Assembly: GCA_004380135.1 (NCBI GenBank)
Contig: QXCR01000124.1
Location: 23,820 to 87,819 of the forward strand
From: Stemphylium vesicarium
Lineage: Eukaryota > Ascomycota > Dothideomycetes > Pleosporales > Pleosporaceae
DNA: 64,000 nucleotides
Reading direction: 5' to 3'
Shown here: piece by piece, positions 12,724-22,921 of the stretch
Numbering within the stretch: position 1 is the stretch's first letter
How the letters are laid out: every line of letters begins with the position of its first letter
The notes under the pieces: generated by a model
The model's database searches: none
What the model saw: the letters and a program-made list of their open reading frames with translations, nothing else
Told to the model about the DNA's origin: nothing
Position numbers and translations under genes: made by a program

Positions 12724-14578
12724 ATGTCTCTCGCACGCTTTGGAGGTGCTTTGTCGCGCGCAAGATGCGCTCAGCGGCCGCAATGGCATGCAACGTAAGA
12801 ATTGCAGGAATTGAAGCTGTTTCCACATACTAATTGCTCATAGACGTGCCCTCTCGAGTTCCGCACTCCGCAACGCCAAAGCCGACAATGAACTCAATTC
12901 GGTCAGCAAGTACATCACCCAGCCCAAGTCGCAGGGCGCCTCGCAGGCCATGCTGTACGCCACGGGTATGAGCGAGGACGACATGAACAAGGCCCAGGTC
13001 GGCATCTCGTCCGTCTGGTACTCGGGCAACCCATGCAACATGCACCTGATGGACCTGAACAACAAAGTCAAGGAGGGTGTGGAGCGGGCCGGATTGCTGG
13101 GCATGCAGTTCAACACCATTGGTGTCAGTGATGGCATCTCCATGGGCACAAAGGGCATGCGCTACTCGCTGCAGTCCCGTGAGATTATCGCAGACTCGAT
13201 TGAGACCGTCATGGGCGGCCAGTGGTACGATGCGAACATTTCCATTCCCGGCTGCGACAAGAACATGCCTGGTGTCATCATGGCTATGGGCCGCTTCAAC
13301 AGGCCTTCGCTCATGGTCTACGGTGGTACTATCCAGCCCGGTTGCGCCAAGACACTCGAAAACCAGCAGATCGACATCGTCTCCGCTTTCCAGGCTTACG
13401 GACAGTTCATCACCGGCGAGATTAGCGAAGACCAACGATTCGACATCATCAGGCACGCTTGCAACGGCCAGGGTGCTTGTGGAGGCATGTACACGGCAAA
13501 CACAATGGCAACCGCGATCGAGACAATGGGCATGTCGCTGCCTGGCTCTTCCTCAAATCCAGCCAACTCAAAGGCGAAGATGCTCGAGTGTCTGGCAGCG
13601 GGTGGTGCTATCAAGAACCTACTCAAGGAGGATATCCGACCGAGCGATATTCTTACCCGCCAGGCGCTAGAGAACGCCATGGTCGTCATTAGCATCACTG
13701 GCGGCTCCACCAACGCTGTTCTCCACTTGATCGCCATTGCCGACTCTGTTGGTATCAAGCTCACCATTGACGACTTCCAGAGCGTCAGCAACCGCATTCC
13801 ACTGTTGGCAGACTTGAAGCCGTCTGGAAAGTACGTCATGGCGGATGTTCACGACATTGGAGGCACACCTTCTCTTTTGAAGTTCCTCTTGAGGGAGGGT
13901 CTGCTCGACGGCAGCCAGATGACCGTCACTGGTAAGACGTTGAAGGAGAACCTGGAGAACGTCAGGGACTTCCCTGCTGAACAGAAGATTATCAGGCCGC
14001 TCAGCGAGCCCCTGAAGTCGACCGGTCACTTGCAGATTCTGAGGGGATCCCTTGCCCCTGGCGGTTGCGTAGGCAAAATCACCGGTAAGGAGGGCACCCA
14101 GTTCACTGGAAAGGCCAAGTGCTACGATGCTGAAGATGATTTCATCTCTGCTCTTGAGCGTGGCGAGATCAAGAAGGGTGAGAAGACTGTTGTCGTCATT
14201 CGCTACGAAGGACCCAAGGGTGGGCCTGGTATGCCCGAGATGTTGAAGCCCAGCTCCGCCATCATGGGTGCTGGTCTTGGCAAGGACGTTGCGCTCATCA
14301 CCGACGGTCGCTTCAGCGGCGGCAGCCACGGCTTCCTTATCGGCCACATTGTGCCCGAGGCCCAAGAAGGAGGCCCAATCGGTCTTGTCCAAGACGGTGA
14401 CGAAATCACAATCAACTCTGATACCAACGAACTCAACATTGGTGTTAGCGAGCAAGAGCTCGCGGAGAGGAGGAAGAAGTGGACTGCACCTGCGCTCAAG
14501 TACCAAAAGGGTACGCTCTTCAAGTATGCGCGTTTCGTCAAGGACGCTAGCCAGGGTTGCGTCACGGACTCTGAATAA
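12724..14578 (+). CDS. ILV3: Dihydroxy-acid dehydratase, mitochondrial
   Basis: Exons 12724-12794 and 12844-14578 encode 601 residues. The first exon supplies an Arg/Ala-rich presequence (MSLARFGGALSRARCAQRPQ) typical of matrix import; without it the protein would begin inside the mature domain. The enzyme converts dihydroxy-isovalerate and dihydroxy-methylvalerate to the 2-keto acids of valine and isoleucine synthesis and carries an iron-sulfur cluster. Visible signatures are GNPCNMHL, PGCDKNMPG, GACGGMYTANTM, SGGSHGFLIGH and the C-terminal GRFSGG region; the three cluster Cys (in NPCN, GCDKN and GACGG) are all present. Length and motifs match IlvD/ILV3. Some fungal clusters carry a second copy as a self-resistance gene, but the intact presequence and housekeeping surroundings favour the primary gene. 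Confidence 0.95.
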
Positions 14579-15087
14579 TCTTTTATCGATACGATGTTAC
14601 GCTATGTTCTGAGGAATTTTTGTATGTATATACGTAGAGTTAGTGGACCTGGGAAAAGTTGCGAGGAGTTTGTTCACGTTATTTGTAGTTATGAAACTTG
14701 AATTGTTGATAGTCGCTTATGCATCGTGGTTTCCTGGTTTGTGGCGCGAATGACATTGTTTGGGTTTATTCGTCTTGTGGCAGTTACGAGACGACCCAGG
14801 CGTTATTTGTGACCTCACGACCACACTCATTGTCAAAATACCATCTTGTTCTTAGTCCACAATCACCTAACCCTCATTAAGCTGCAATTAATCCGTCACA
14901 ATCAGTTTAATGACATTCACGACACCCGTAAATCGAGAATTGATTGCTTTTCTCATCACTCGGGTTATGAGCAAGCGACCAGTCTGCCGTTGGATAACTG
15001 CATAAATACGCAACAGATTAACAGCTTCATCATGTTCTGCACCGACCGTCGACACACATCAGATCACCACTCTTCTGCATCCAGCCA
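14579..15087. other. Intergenic, downstream of ILV3
   Basis: A/T-moderate sequence with no supported gene. It holds the ILV3 terminator region and leads into a decayed hypothetical gene. Confidence 0.45.
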
Positions 15088-15967
15088 TGAATCCACCTAC
15101 CTAGGATCCGGCGCAGATCCCGCAGATCGAATCTTCCATAGCTTTGGAAGATGGCATCATTCGATTTATTCAGGTGCATACATCGACTAGGATGACCCAT
15201 CTTGTCGAGGCCAATATGACCGCAGTCTCTGATCCAACATCTTACTTCTTGCCTGCGAACCCCCTCATAGCTCTCAGCCCCCCCTCTTCTCTAGTTCCAC
15301 AGTTGAGCACCAGTCAAGAAGTGTTCGGATCAAGGGGGCAGTGCTGAAGGCACTTACGTACGTGCGAAAGTTGGGCTCATCAGCAGATCATGCTTCCAGG
15401 AAACGGGTTAAAGAGCAAGCTGTAATGCAAAGTCGCGACTTTCAATTACATGTCAGATTGGAGTGGCAGCCAATGATTTCCTGGCCCCTAGAGCAACGGG
15501 TTGAATTCAACCTAGAGCAAGCAGTCAAAGGGGTAATGCTAATGCAAGAGGCTAAGCCACAGAAACATACTTCGCCAACGGCACAGCAGCCCGAGAGTTC
15601 GACCTCAACAACCTCTGCAGCGGTCGGTGGACCCCAGGACATGCAGCGCGTCATCCACCAGCTTATTGCCCCAGCTTTAACTCACCAACGCATAGCTCTA
15701 GACGTTGTGCGCATGGAGCTGGAGAATGCAAACTTGCACTGGGCGCAAAACGAGCACAAGGCGTATACTCTCGACTTCATCCAGGATACGCTCACAAGGA
15801 GAGTGCTCCACACGGCGACCACCGTGTTCGTGCTGTACAGGCGATTGATGCATTCATCGCAGCTTCTCAAGAGAATTGCGTCGGAACGACAAGGCACAGA
15901 AAAAGACGGAGCTCATGTCTGAGCTCGATAGGGCTGTCGAGATTCTCGAGCGACTCGGGCTGGATTG
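15088..15967 (+). pseudogene. Decayed hypothetical gene (stop codon and frameshift)
   Basis: A possible reading starts at an ATG at 15088, hits TAG after five codons, then stays open to about 15347. A second frame from 15341 is open for 193 codons and is Gln/Ser/Thr-rich with an amphipathic helical C-terminal half. At about 15885 the sense moves to another frame, where a heptad-like tail ELMSELDRAVEILERLGLD ends in a natural stop at 15965-15967. No GT-AG intron explains the shift. I do not recognise a family. The pattern suggests a gene with one premature stop and at least one indel, or a sequencing error at the shift. It could also be an unexpressed chance frame. Confidence 0.35.
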
Positions 15968-17742
15968 AGGTCCTAGGAGAAAAAGTAAGCAGTAGTGTTT
16001 AGGTGCCGCAATACCCTGTCAACGTCCCCATCACCGCGCAATCTATTCCGCATCTCCCACCGTGCAACCATTCGCCGCAAATGCCGTGCAGTCGCGTCCA
16101 TGATCCCATTTCCCCTGAAGCTTGACCCCTTCGTTCAGCCACGCTCACATCAGCACCGTCATCGCGGAATCGCGGCAATGGAAATGCTTACGGCTAAAGA
16201 CAAGCATGGGCCGTCTTTCGACATGCCAATTTGACATTGAAGCTTGATAGCAAGGCAAGAAAAATTCGCCCCATCGCGTGATGGATACCAGACCTCAGCA
16301 GGGCGAGCTAAGGGGCTAGCAGAGCAAAGTAGTACTCTGGCGGCTTGTTTCACCAGCAAATGTGTAGGAACGGCAAGCAGAGCTCCCGTCGGCAACTTCC
16401 ATCACGCCAGGCAATGTACTCGCATCGATGGCGGAAACAGTGGGTGGTGGTTCTCTTCTCGGCGAGGCTATCGACTTTCCAGGTGACTGCTGATCGCCCC
16501 CACGTGGTGCTAGTACTAAAACGTTGCCAAGAAGACAGATCCTCCGGCCAAATCTCACAGCGCTGACAATCGCATCCGTTTTGAGAACAATTATCAGCGA
16601 GCGACGCTTGCATTCAACCGCTGACCGTATTCCACTTGTAAGCAGCATCGAGATTCGCCATATCGAACAAAACACGCCAAGGCCTGGTATCATCAAACAC
16701 GGTCGACCATGGAAACTCAATCTGTCCGACCTTGGCCGCACTAACGACGAACCTGTCGATGACGCTGGAGTATATTGTCCGGAAGGCGGATGATCGACGT
16801 CTAGATGGAGGCCGTGCTGCAAGGATGCGGATCTTCAGGGGAGGAACGTGGTGGGCAAGCTCGGGCAACAGGCAAAAGCAAAATGTCGCGCCCCTGCATG
16901 CAGCGCGCACGCGTGCTGTACACTACATACGCGTCTACTGACTCCTGCATCAGTGCATCGACCCCTTTGTACGGTTTCGAAACAGAATTTCTCCGATCGG
17001 AGCGATAGGCAAAAGAAATATCGTCATTGCCACGAACATGTTCAACCCAACAACTTGACATGTTTTACGAAAGACTGAAGATGGATTTGACATTTGTGGC
17101 GTCGACCAGGCTTGCGCGACTCGAAGCAGCCAACCCGGGAAGTTTGATGGCCGGGCGCCACCACCCAGACGGAGCTAAACAAGACGTCTCACTACAGCTC
17201 TACAGCAGCGAGCTCTACTAAGCCCTGAGTCATTCGATTGTACCCCAGAGAAACGGGTAACTACTGCCCCCCCATTAAAAGTAATAAACTTCCTCGACGA
17301 CCTCCATCGCGTCCTGATTGGGAGCCTGTACCAAAGCGGATACCCTGTAATGGAGATCGTCAGAGCTTCCTGCCTACTCTAGCCAGGGCAGCGACCAGAA
17401 GCAGGGGACCTGCTCCAACCCATGGTAGGGCTCAAGAAATTAAACTCCGATCTACGCTGTCCAAGATGAGGCTTGGGTAAAGAGCACAAGCCAGACAGTG
17501 GAAGAGATTGATCGACGCCGAAGCCTCTGAGTCGGCAAAGGGATGATGGGGCACCTCCAGAGAAGCTCCGAGAGCATATAAACCACATGCCATGCCGCCG
17601 ACAGTCTACCTCATCCAACGCATCAACTCTTCGTCGCTCTCTCTCTACTTGCTTATTGCATAGTCACTCATTCATTCATTACATTACATAACTTAGCACA
17701 CTTAATTCTTTAATCCACCCCAACCTCACACAAACCGCCAAA
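15968..17742. other. Intergenic, 5' region of the secreted repeat protein gene
   Basis: About 1.8 kb in which overlapping short frames occur on both strands but none has a start, intron or domain I can support. The last 170 bases contain the TATA element and a CT-rich leader of the next gene. The length would allow a complex promoter. Confidence 0.45.
17577..17582 (+). promoter_or_regulatory. TATA box of the secreted repeat protein gene
   Basis: TATAAA stands 166 bases before the start codon at 17743. It is followed by a pyrimidine-rich leader (TCGTCGCTCTCTCTCTACTT) and A-rich sequence just before the ATG, as in strongly expressed fungal genes. This is assigned by sequence alone. Confidence 0.5.
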
Positions 17743-19572
17743 ATGCGTTACGCCTTTGCATACTCCATGTTCGCGCTCAGCGCAACCGTCCTTTCGGCTC
17801 CTACTCCCCAGCTCGGTCTGGACGGCGTCGTCGGTACCGTCACAGGTGCCACTGCTGGAACCGGCAACCTGATTCAGGGCAATGGCAACGGCAACGGACA
17901 GGGCAACGGTGTTGGAAACTCTGCTGGAAACAACAACGGCAATGGCAACACTGCTGGCAACGGCAATGCTGCTGCTTCTGGTAACAAGGTCGACCTCAAG
18001 GGCCTCACTGGTATCCTCGGACAGCGTGATGTTCCCCTCGTTGGCGATGTAACTGGCGACTTGAAGATTGTCAACGGTCTTACCAGGCCTGTCAACGGTG
18101 TCGTTGGTGATGTTACCAAGACTCGTGTTGTTGGCAATGCTCGCCGCCAGCTCAACTTGGGCAGTCTTACCAACGGTCTTCCCACCAACGGTCTGACTAA
18201 CGGACTTCCCACTAAGGGTCTTACCAGCGGTCTTCCCACTGAGAACCTCACCAACGGTCTTCCCACCGACGGTCTGACCAAGAACCTTCCCACCAAGAAC
18301 CTCCCCCTTGTTGGCGGCCTCACCCAGCGTGATCTCCCCATTGTTGGCGGTGCTGTCGGCAGCCTCACCAACACTGTTGACGGCGTGACTGGCACTGCTG
18401 GTGTCAAGACTGATGGTCTCACCAAGGGCCTCAACACCGAGGGCCTCACCAACGGTCTTCCCGTCGTCAATAACCTCGGTCTCCGCGACCTTCCCATTGT
18501 TGGCGGCGCAGTCGGCAGCCTTACCAACACCGTCGACAGCATCACAGGCGCTGCTGGCGTCAAGACTGACGGCATCACCGAGGACCTCCCCGTCGTCGGA
18601 CGTGATGTCAACGTCGATGGCCTTCTCAAGGACGTGAACGTTGATGCCAACGTCGCCGGCGTCAATGCCAAGGTCAACAGCCGTGACATCAACCTCCCCG
18701 TCCTTAACAGCGCCACCAAGGGACTGAACGTCGACGGCGTCACCAAGGGCCTCAATGTCGATGCTAAGATCGCCGGCCTGAACGCCAAGGTCAACAGCCG
18801 TGACATCGAACTCCTCGACCACGTTACCGAGGGCCTTAGCGTCAACGCTGACGTCGCCGACGTCCACGCCAAGGTCAACAGCGAGCGTGACCTCAACCTC
18901 CCTGTTGTTGGCGGCATGACCAACGGCGTCACTGACGGACTCAACGTGAAGGCTGACGTCGCCGGCCTCAAGGTCGCCGTCAACAAGCGCGACAACGTCG
19001 TCGACGGCGTCCCCGTCGTTGGCACCCTCGTCGACCCCGTCGAGCGCCTCCCCGTCGTCGGCGACGTCCTCAACACCGTCACCAGCGTCACCGGCAACGC
19101 GGCCGGTGTATCCGACAGCGTCAACAGCGTCGAAGGCCAAGTCAAGCCCGTAACCGACGCTCTCAACCCTGTAGTAAACACCGTGACCAACACTGCGACC
19201 GGCGCCACCAAGCCCATCAACAGCCGCCAGCTCAACCTCGGAAACACCGTCCGCCCCGTTGTCGGCGGTCTCCCCGCCGTCAACAGCCTTACCGGCACCC
19301 TCACTGGCCTCACCGGCACCGTGAACAACCCCTCCGCCGGCACCGGAAACCAACTCCTCAACAACGGCAACGACAACGGCCAGAACAACGGCAACGGCAA
19401 CACGGCTGGAACTGGCAATGGAAACGGAAACTCGGCTGGCAACAACAACAGCGCTGCTAGCAACAATGATATCTCTGTAAGTCCAGAGACTGAGATCCTT
19501 GACAATGTCCGCGGGCCCCTGGTTAAGCTGCCTGACACGGTCAATGTTGCGCCTGTCATCAAGTCAGTTTAA
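17743..19572 (+). CDS. Secreted repeat protein with Gly/Asn-rich ends and recurrent RD sites
   Basis: One uninterrupted exon of 609 residues. The N-terminus MRYAFAYSMFALSATVLSAP is a clear signal peptide. A Gly/Asn-rich block (about residues 45-80) and a matching block near the C-terminus (about 540-580) bracket a central domain of imperfect repeats: first short (T/S)NGLPT units, then longer units containing (D/R)LPIVGGAVGSLTNTVD and NVDANVAGVNAKVNSRD. A basic residue followed by Asp or Gln recurs (QRDVP, QRDLP, LRDLP, GRDVN, SRDIN, SRDIE, ERDLN, KRDNV, RRQLN, SRQLN) and divides the protein into segments; two of these are dibasic. There is almost no Cys or aromatic residue. This resembles fungal secreted or cell-wall repeat proteins, but I cannot name a family. 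Long reverse-strand frames across it are codon-bias shadows. Confidence 0.8.
   Translation: MRYAFAYSMFALSATVLSAPTPQLGLDGVVGTVTGATAGTGNLIQGNGNGNGQGNGVGNSAGNNNGNGNTAGNGNAAASGNKVDLKGLTGILGQRDVPLVGDVTGDLKIVNGLTRPVNGVVGDVTKTRVVGNARRQLNLGSLTNGLPTNGLTNGLPTKGLTSGLPTENLTNGLPTDGLTKNLPTKNLPLVGGLTQRDLPIVGGAVGSLTNTVDGVTGTAGVKTDGLTKGLNTEGLTNGLPVVNNLGLRDLPIVGGAVGSLTNTVDSITGAAGVKTDGITEDLPVVGRDVNVDGLLKDVNVDANVAGVNAKVNSRDINLPVLNSATKGLNVDGVTKGLNVDAKIAGLNAKVNSRDIELLDHVTEGLSVNADVADVHAKVNSERDLNLPVVGGMTNGVTDGLNVKADVAGLKVAVNKRDNVVDGVPVVGTLVDPVERLPVVGDVLNTVTSVTGNAAGVSDSVNSVEGQVKPVTDALNPVVNTVTNTATGATKPINSRQLNLGNTVRPVVGGLPAVNSLTGTLTGLTGTVNNPSAGTGNQLLNNGNDNGQNNGNGNTAGTGNGNGNSAGNNNSAASNNDISVSPETEILDNVRGPLVKLPDTVNVAPVIKSV
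18160..18300 (+). repeat. Short tandem repeats coding for NGLPT-like units
   Basis: Inside the secreted repeat protein, a run of about eight units encodes the pattern (T/S)(N/S/K)GLPT(N/K/D)GLT. The DNA copies have diverged at synonymous and nonsynonymous sites, so this is an old rather than a fresh expansion. Confidence 0.7.
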
Positions 19573-20800
19573 TTGCTTTCTCGGTGGCTTTTTGGTGTGC
19601 GCTTTTCGATGGATGAATGAATGCTAACTATTTCCAACAGCTTTAGAGAGTGATTGTTAGTGCTTGAGATGAAACAGTCCTGTAGATGGGCGAGCTGATG
19701 ATGATGGCGGTGGTTGTGCCAGAGACAGAGGAACAAGTGTGGGTTCTAGTATATAATTTATCTTGATATCCCCAATCGTACATGCGTTTGAAACCTTCAT
19801 CTATCTGCCACTATGGCTTGCTCCCTGTGATTTGGTGTATGTTTCCGTGTTTTCTTTTTCCACCATCCTCAGCTTTTTGCGTCTTTATACCGGTGATCTA
19901 CACCTACTACGTTCTTTCCTATTCGGGAAGGTTCAATCACTTTCCCCCCAATGCAGCCTGGAACGCGCGACACCATTCCAACATCCCCATCCCCCTACCT
20001 GCTCCTCGTTCCGCAGCCATCCGCATCGGCATCCCGCTCGCACCTCTGAATCAGGAAAACATGTACTTAATCTAGCCCCATGAACTTCAAAACGCGTCCT
20101 CACCCTCGTAAAATGCTAGTTTTTCTCTCTTTCGGGCCGACCGACAGACCGGTTACGGTGCGGTGCGGTGCGGTGCGGTGCAGTGCCTGTTATCGCAATG
20201 AGTGGACCCCATGAACCGTCCTGTCGGGCCTTCCTTGCACAATAAACGCCGCGAACAAGGGGGGAGGAATAAAGCACGCCATCCATGCACGTATGTAGCC
20301 AGGCACACGCGAGCAACGAGCAAGGGGAGGAAAGGGTGAAGTTCGAGTGTGGGTCTAACGGTCAACGGTAACGGCGAAATAGTGGAAACACAAGAGTGAA
20401 GCCATGACCTGATGGGGAAAAAGCACATTCCCAACAGGACAGAAACAAGCAAAAGCGGATAGGTGCTTGACGAAGCTTACGTCCGCGGTTTAGTACGAAA
20501 GCAGTATAGATAGAGAGTAATTAGGGAGAACGGGGTAAGCACTTGCTTCCTTGTTTGCTTGCTTGCGTACGCGTTCGTCGGGAGTGCCGAATTCGAGAGA
20601 TAATTATATTAGCTTGACTAGGACAAAAGGAAAACACGTCCGTATCTATCTAACCGTATGATAATAGCTTGATCATTGTGTTGTCGCCTAAAAGCTCCGA
20701 AAACACCGTGCGCAATTCGCTTCTGTCATCTCACCTCATCACATCTCATGTATGTGCGTGAGCGGTTGGAGTTGTGAGAGAAGCGAGGGAAGGGGGATAT
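19573..20800. other. Intergenic between the secreted protein and phosphate carrier genes
   Basis: The two genes converge here. Short frames on both strands are unsupported. A CGGTG microsatellite lies at 20156-20185. No RNA gene is recognised. Confidence 0.45.
20156..20185 (+). repeat. CGGTG pentanucleotide microsatellite
   Basis: Five perfect CGGTG units followed by one CAGTG variant, in a non-coding stretch. Confidence 0.85.
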
Positions 20801-21900
20801 CTAGTGGCCTCCGGTTGTCGGTAGCTGCGTAACGTGTTAGTTCGCTGTCAAAGTACACTGATCCGGGTATCTGGGGAGCAAAGTATAACTTACACCAAGA
20901 GTCACCTTGAAAGAGTCGTAGATGAGCCATTGGAAGGCAGTCAGAGTACCGATCATGAAGATACGGACGGGGAGGCCGTTCCAGAGACCGGCGAAACCAA
21001 TTTTACCGTATATCCTGCCGATAGCCTGGCCTGCGCCTTCGCCGGCTTTGCGATCGCTGTTGAGTTTTGATACCATGACATCTGGTGTTGTGTTAGCTTA
21101 TTTTCCTATACTTCCTTCAAGAAAGACATACCAGCCGGATGCGAAACAACCGCACACCCCACACCAGCAATGTAACCACCGAGGAAGGAAACACCAGTCT
21201 GCTGCAGCGCGCCATAGCTCTCCTTGGGCTTGCCGAGGAAGTTGTAAATCTGCGATACCGTCGCCTCGAACGTCGCAAACTTGACCATGGTATATGGGAT
21301 CTGGCGTGCCCAGAGGGGGTAGAGACCCTTGTACAATCCGCCGACTCCCTCCTCCTTGATGACCTTGGCCCAGCCCTCGCGCAGCGTATTCGCAAACGGC
21401 GGCATGGTAGTCTGCATGCGCACCTTGATCGCCTCCATGGGGCACAGCGCGATATCAGCGAGGAACTCGGCGGACGCGGAAGCAGCCAGATACACGACTG
21501 TTTGCGGGGCACCGGGGGCCAGTTTCTCGCCGTAGAGGTACTTGAAGACTTCGTAGAAACCGTATTTTCCCGCGCCTTGCATCGAGTAGCCGAAGAAGGT
21601 GGGTGTCCAGCCGAAGAAGACGCCGCGGAGTCCTTCCTTGGAGTAAATCATCTTCCAAGCTTGTGTATTGGATTTGTAGAGCGAGGAATCGACCTGTCGC
21701 CGGCATTTTACCTGAAGACGTTGCATGTCAGAGATGGTTGTCGCGAAGTAGCATGAACAACTAACCAGATCAAGAGGCGTAACCATCGTGTGCGTAGGTC
21801 CGCAAGCAATAATCCCACCCATAGTACACGCCGCAAAGTATGAGCCCGAGAAGAGCTCAATCTTCCTCTGCGGCTTCATCGCATCCAGTTTGCTCGTCAT
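20801..21900 (-). CDS. MIR1: Mitochondrial phosphate carrier
   Basis: Four exons on the minus strand (21900-21766, 21711-21132, 21081-20894, 20824-20801) give 308 residues, the usual length. The last exon is only 24 bases (LPTTGGH and stop) and joins the conserved DSFKVTLG end. The carrier imports inorganic phosphate with a proton across the inner mitochondrial membrane for ATP synthesis. Three mitochondrial carrier repeats are visible, with signatures TPLDLVKCRRQVD, CPMEAIKVRMQT and SHPADVMVSKLNSD, and the family-specific TMVTPLDLVKCRRQ and GWTPTFFGYSMQG segments. The first intron is a multiple of three and could be misread as coding, but skipping it gives the conserved TPLDLVKCRRQ join. It could be either the Mir1 or Pic2 paralogue. 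Confidence 0.93.
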
Positions 21901-22921
21901 GGTGGCTGCTGCTGTAGTCGAAGAAACACGTCTTCTTCCTTCAATCGCTCTGGTAAACCTTTACAGGGCGGATATCCGGTATTTCACTTTCTCTCGGCCG
22001 AGCTAGGGAAAATGTTGAGTCTGGCGTGTTGTCTCGTTGTCGCGCGTGCTTTGAATCGTTTCCTGTAGGACGCAAACAACAAAATCACCAATGGCAGCGG
22101 GAACGGGAATTACAGTGAGGGCAAGGAATCGGGTTTAGGGATTCAAAAAGCAAAAGCTGCGCAACCTTGCAAGAAACGAGAGAGAAGATAATAGCTTCGT
22201 TATGACGCCAGACTGTAGGCTGGGAAAGCTTGTCCGCGACTTCCGTTGCTATGACGTAGCCCTGGGCTGATGGGCGGGGAACGCGCGGGACATCGACACT
22301 GACGAAAAGCTTGGCTGAGATGCTTATCGACGCGACGAGGCCCTTATCTCCGAACTCCATCGGATTTGGTTCGCATCGGAAACCCGCCATATCATCGGAA
22401 GATGGATATCACAAGCAATGTGCGCACATTTCGTCAAAACTTCCAATGAAACAATTTCGAGGACGCGGCCGCGCTCAATCGTGAGAATAACTAAAGTCAT
22501 AATATGTGATAGTCATGTCCCAATCCCATGCCATGTCATGTCATGTCGTGCCATGCATCATCAATCCAGCCCGCAACCATGTGAACGCGCCAAAGCACCC
22601 ACGCTATGCCACCCAGTACCAACCGTGAGAAAAGATAATGACCACAATGAGAAAAAAAAACATGCGTAAAACGCCAAAATCATGAAAAAAGCCACCAAGA
22701 CACCGTGCAAAACCCATGAGCCGCCAACAGACGCGACGGCCGAAGCCATGCGACTCAGAAACTCATCGGAACGAAAAAAGCGTACGTTTCCCTCTTCTCC
22801 AAGAACTCGTCTTTTAAGAACCGGAAAGGACCAAGGCCGACACCGTCCATACTGATTAAACGAGGAGGCGAGGAACCCAGCGTAGCTGACGAACCATCTA
22901 CAAACGCAGAATGGTCAATAA
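21901..22921. other. Intergenic: carrier promoter and deubiquitinase 3' flank
   Basis: No supported gene. The right half carries short direct repeats of CATGT near 22530-22555. The carrier promoter lies at the left end and the deubiquitinase terminator at the right. Confidence 0.45.

Noticed and set aside
12724..14578. ILV3 copy as a self-resistance gene for the nearby synthase
   Set aside because: Intact mitochondrial presequence and housekeeping neighbours fit the primary enzyme; known dehydratase-targeting products such as aspterric acid are not made by this type of synthase. A second ILV3 elsewhere in the genome would reopen the idea.
17710..19562. Two long minus-strand frames (547 and 562 codons) over the secreted repeat protein gene
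   Set aside because: They mirror the codon bias and repeats of the plus-strand gene. The plus-strand frame has a signal peptide, TATA box and leader; the reverse frames have none.
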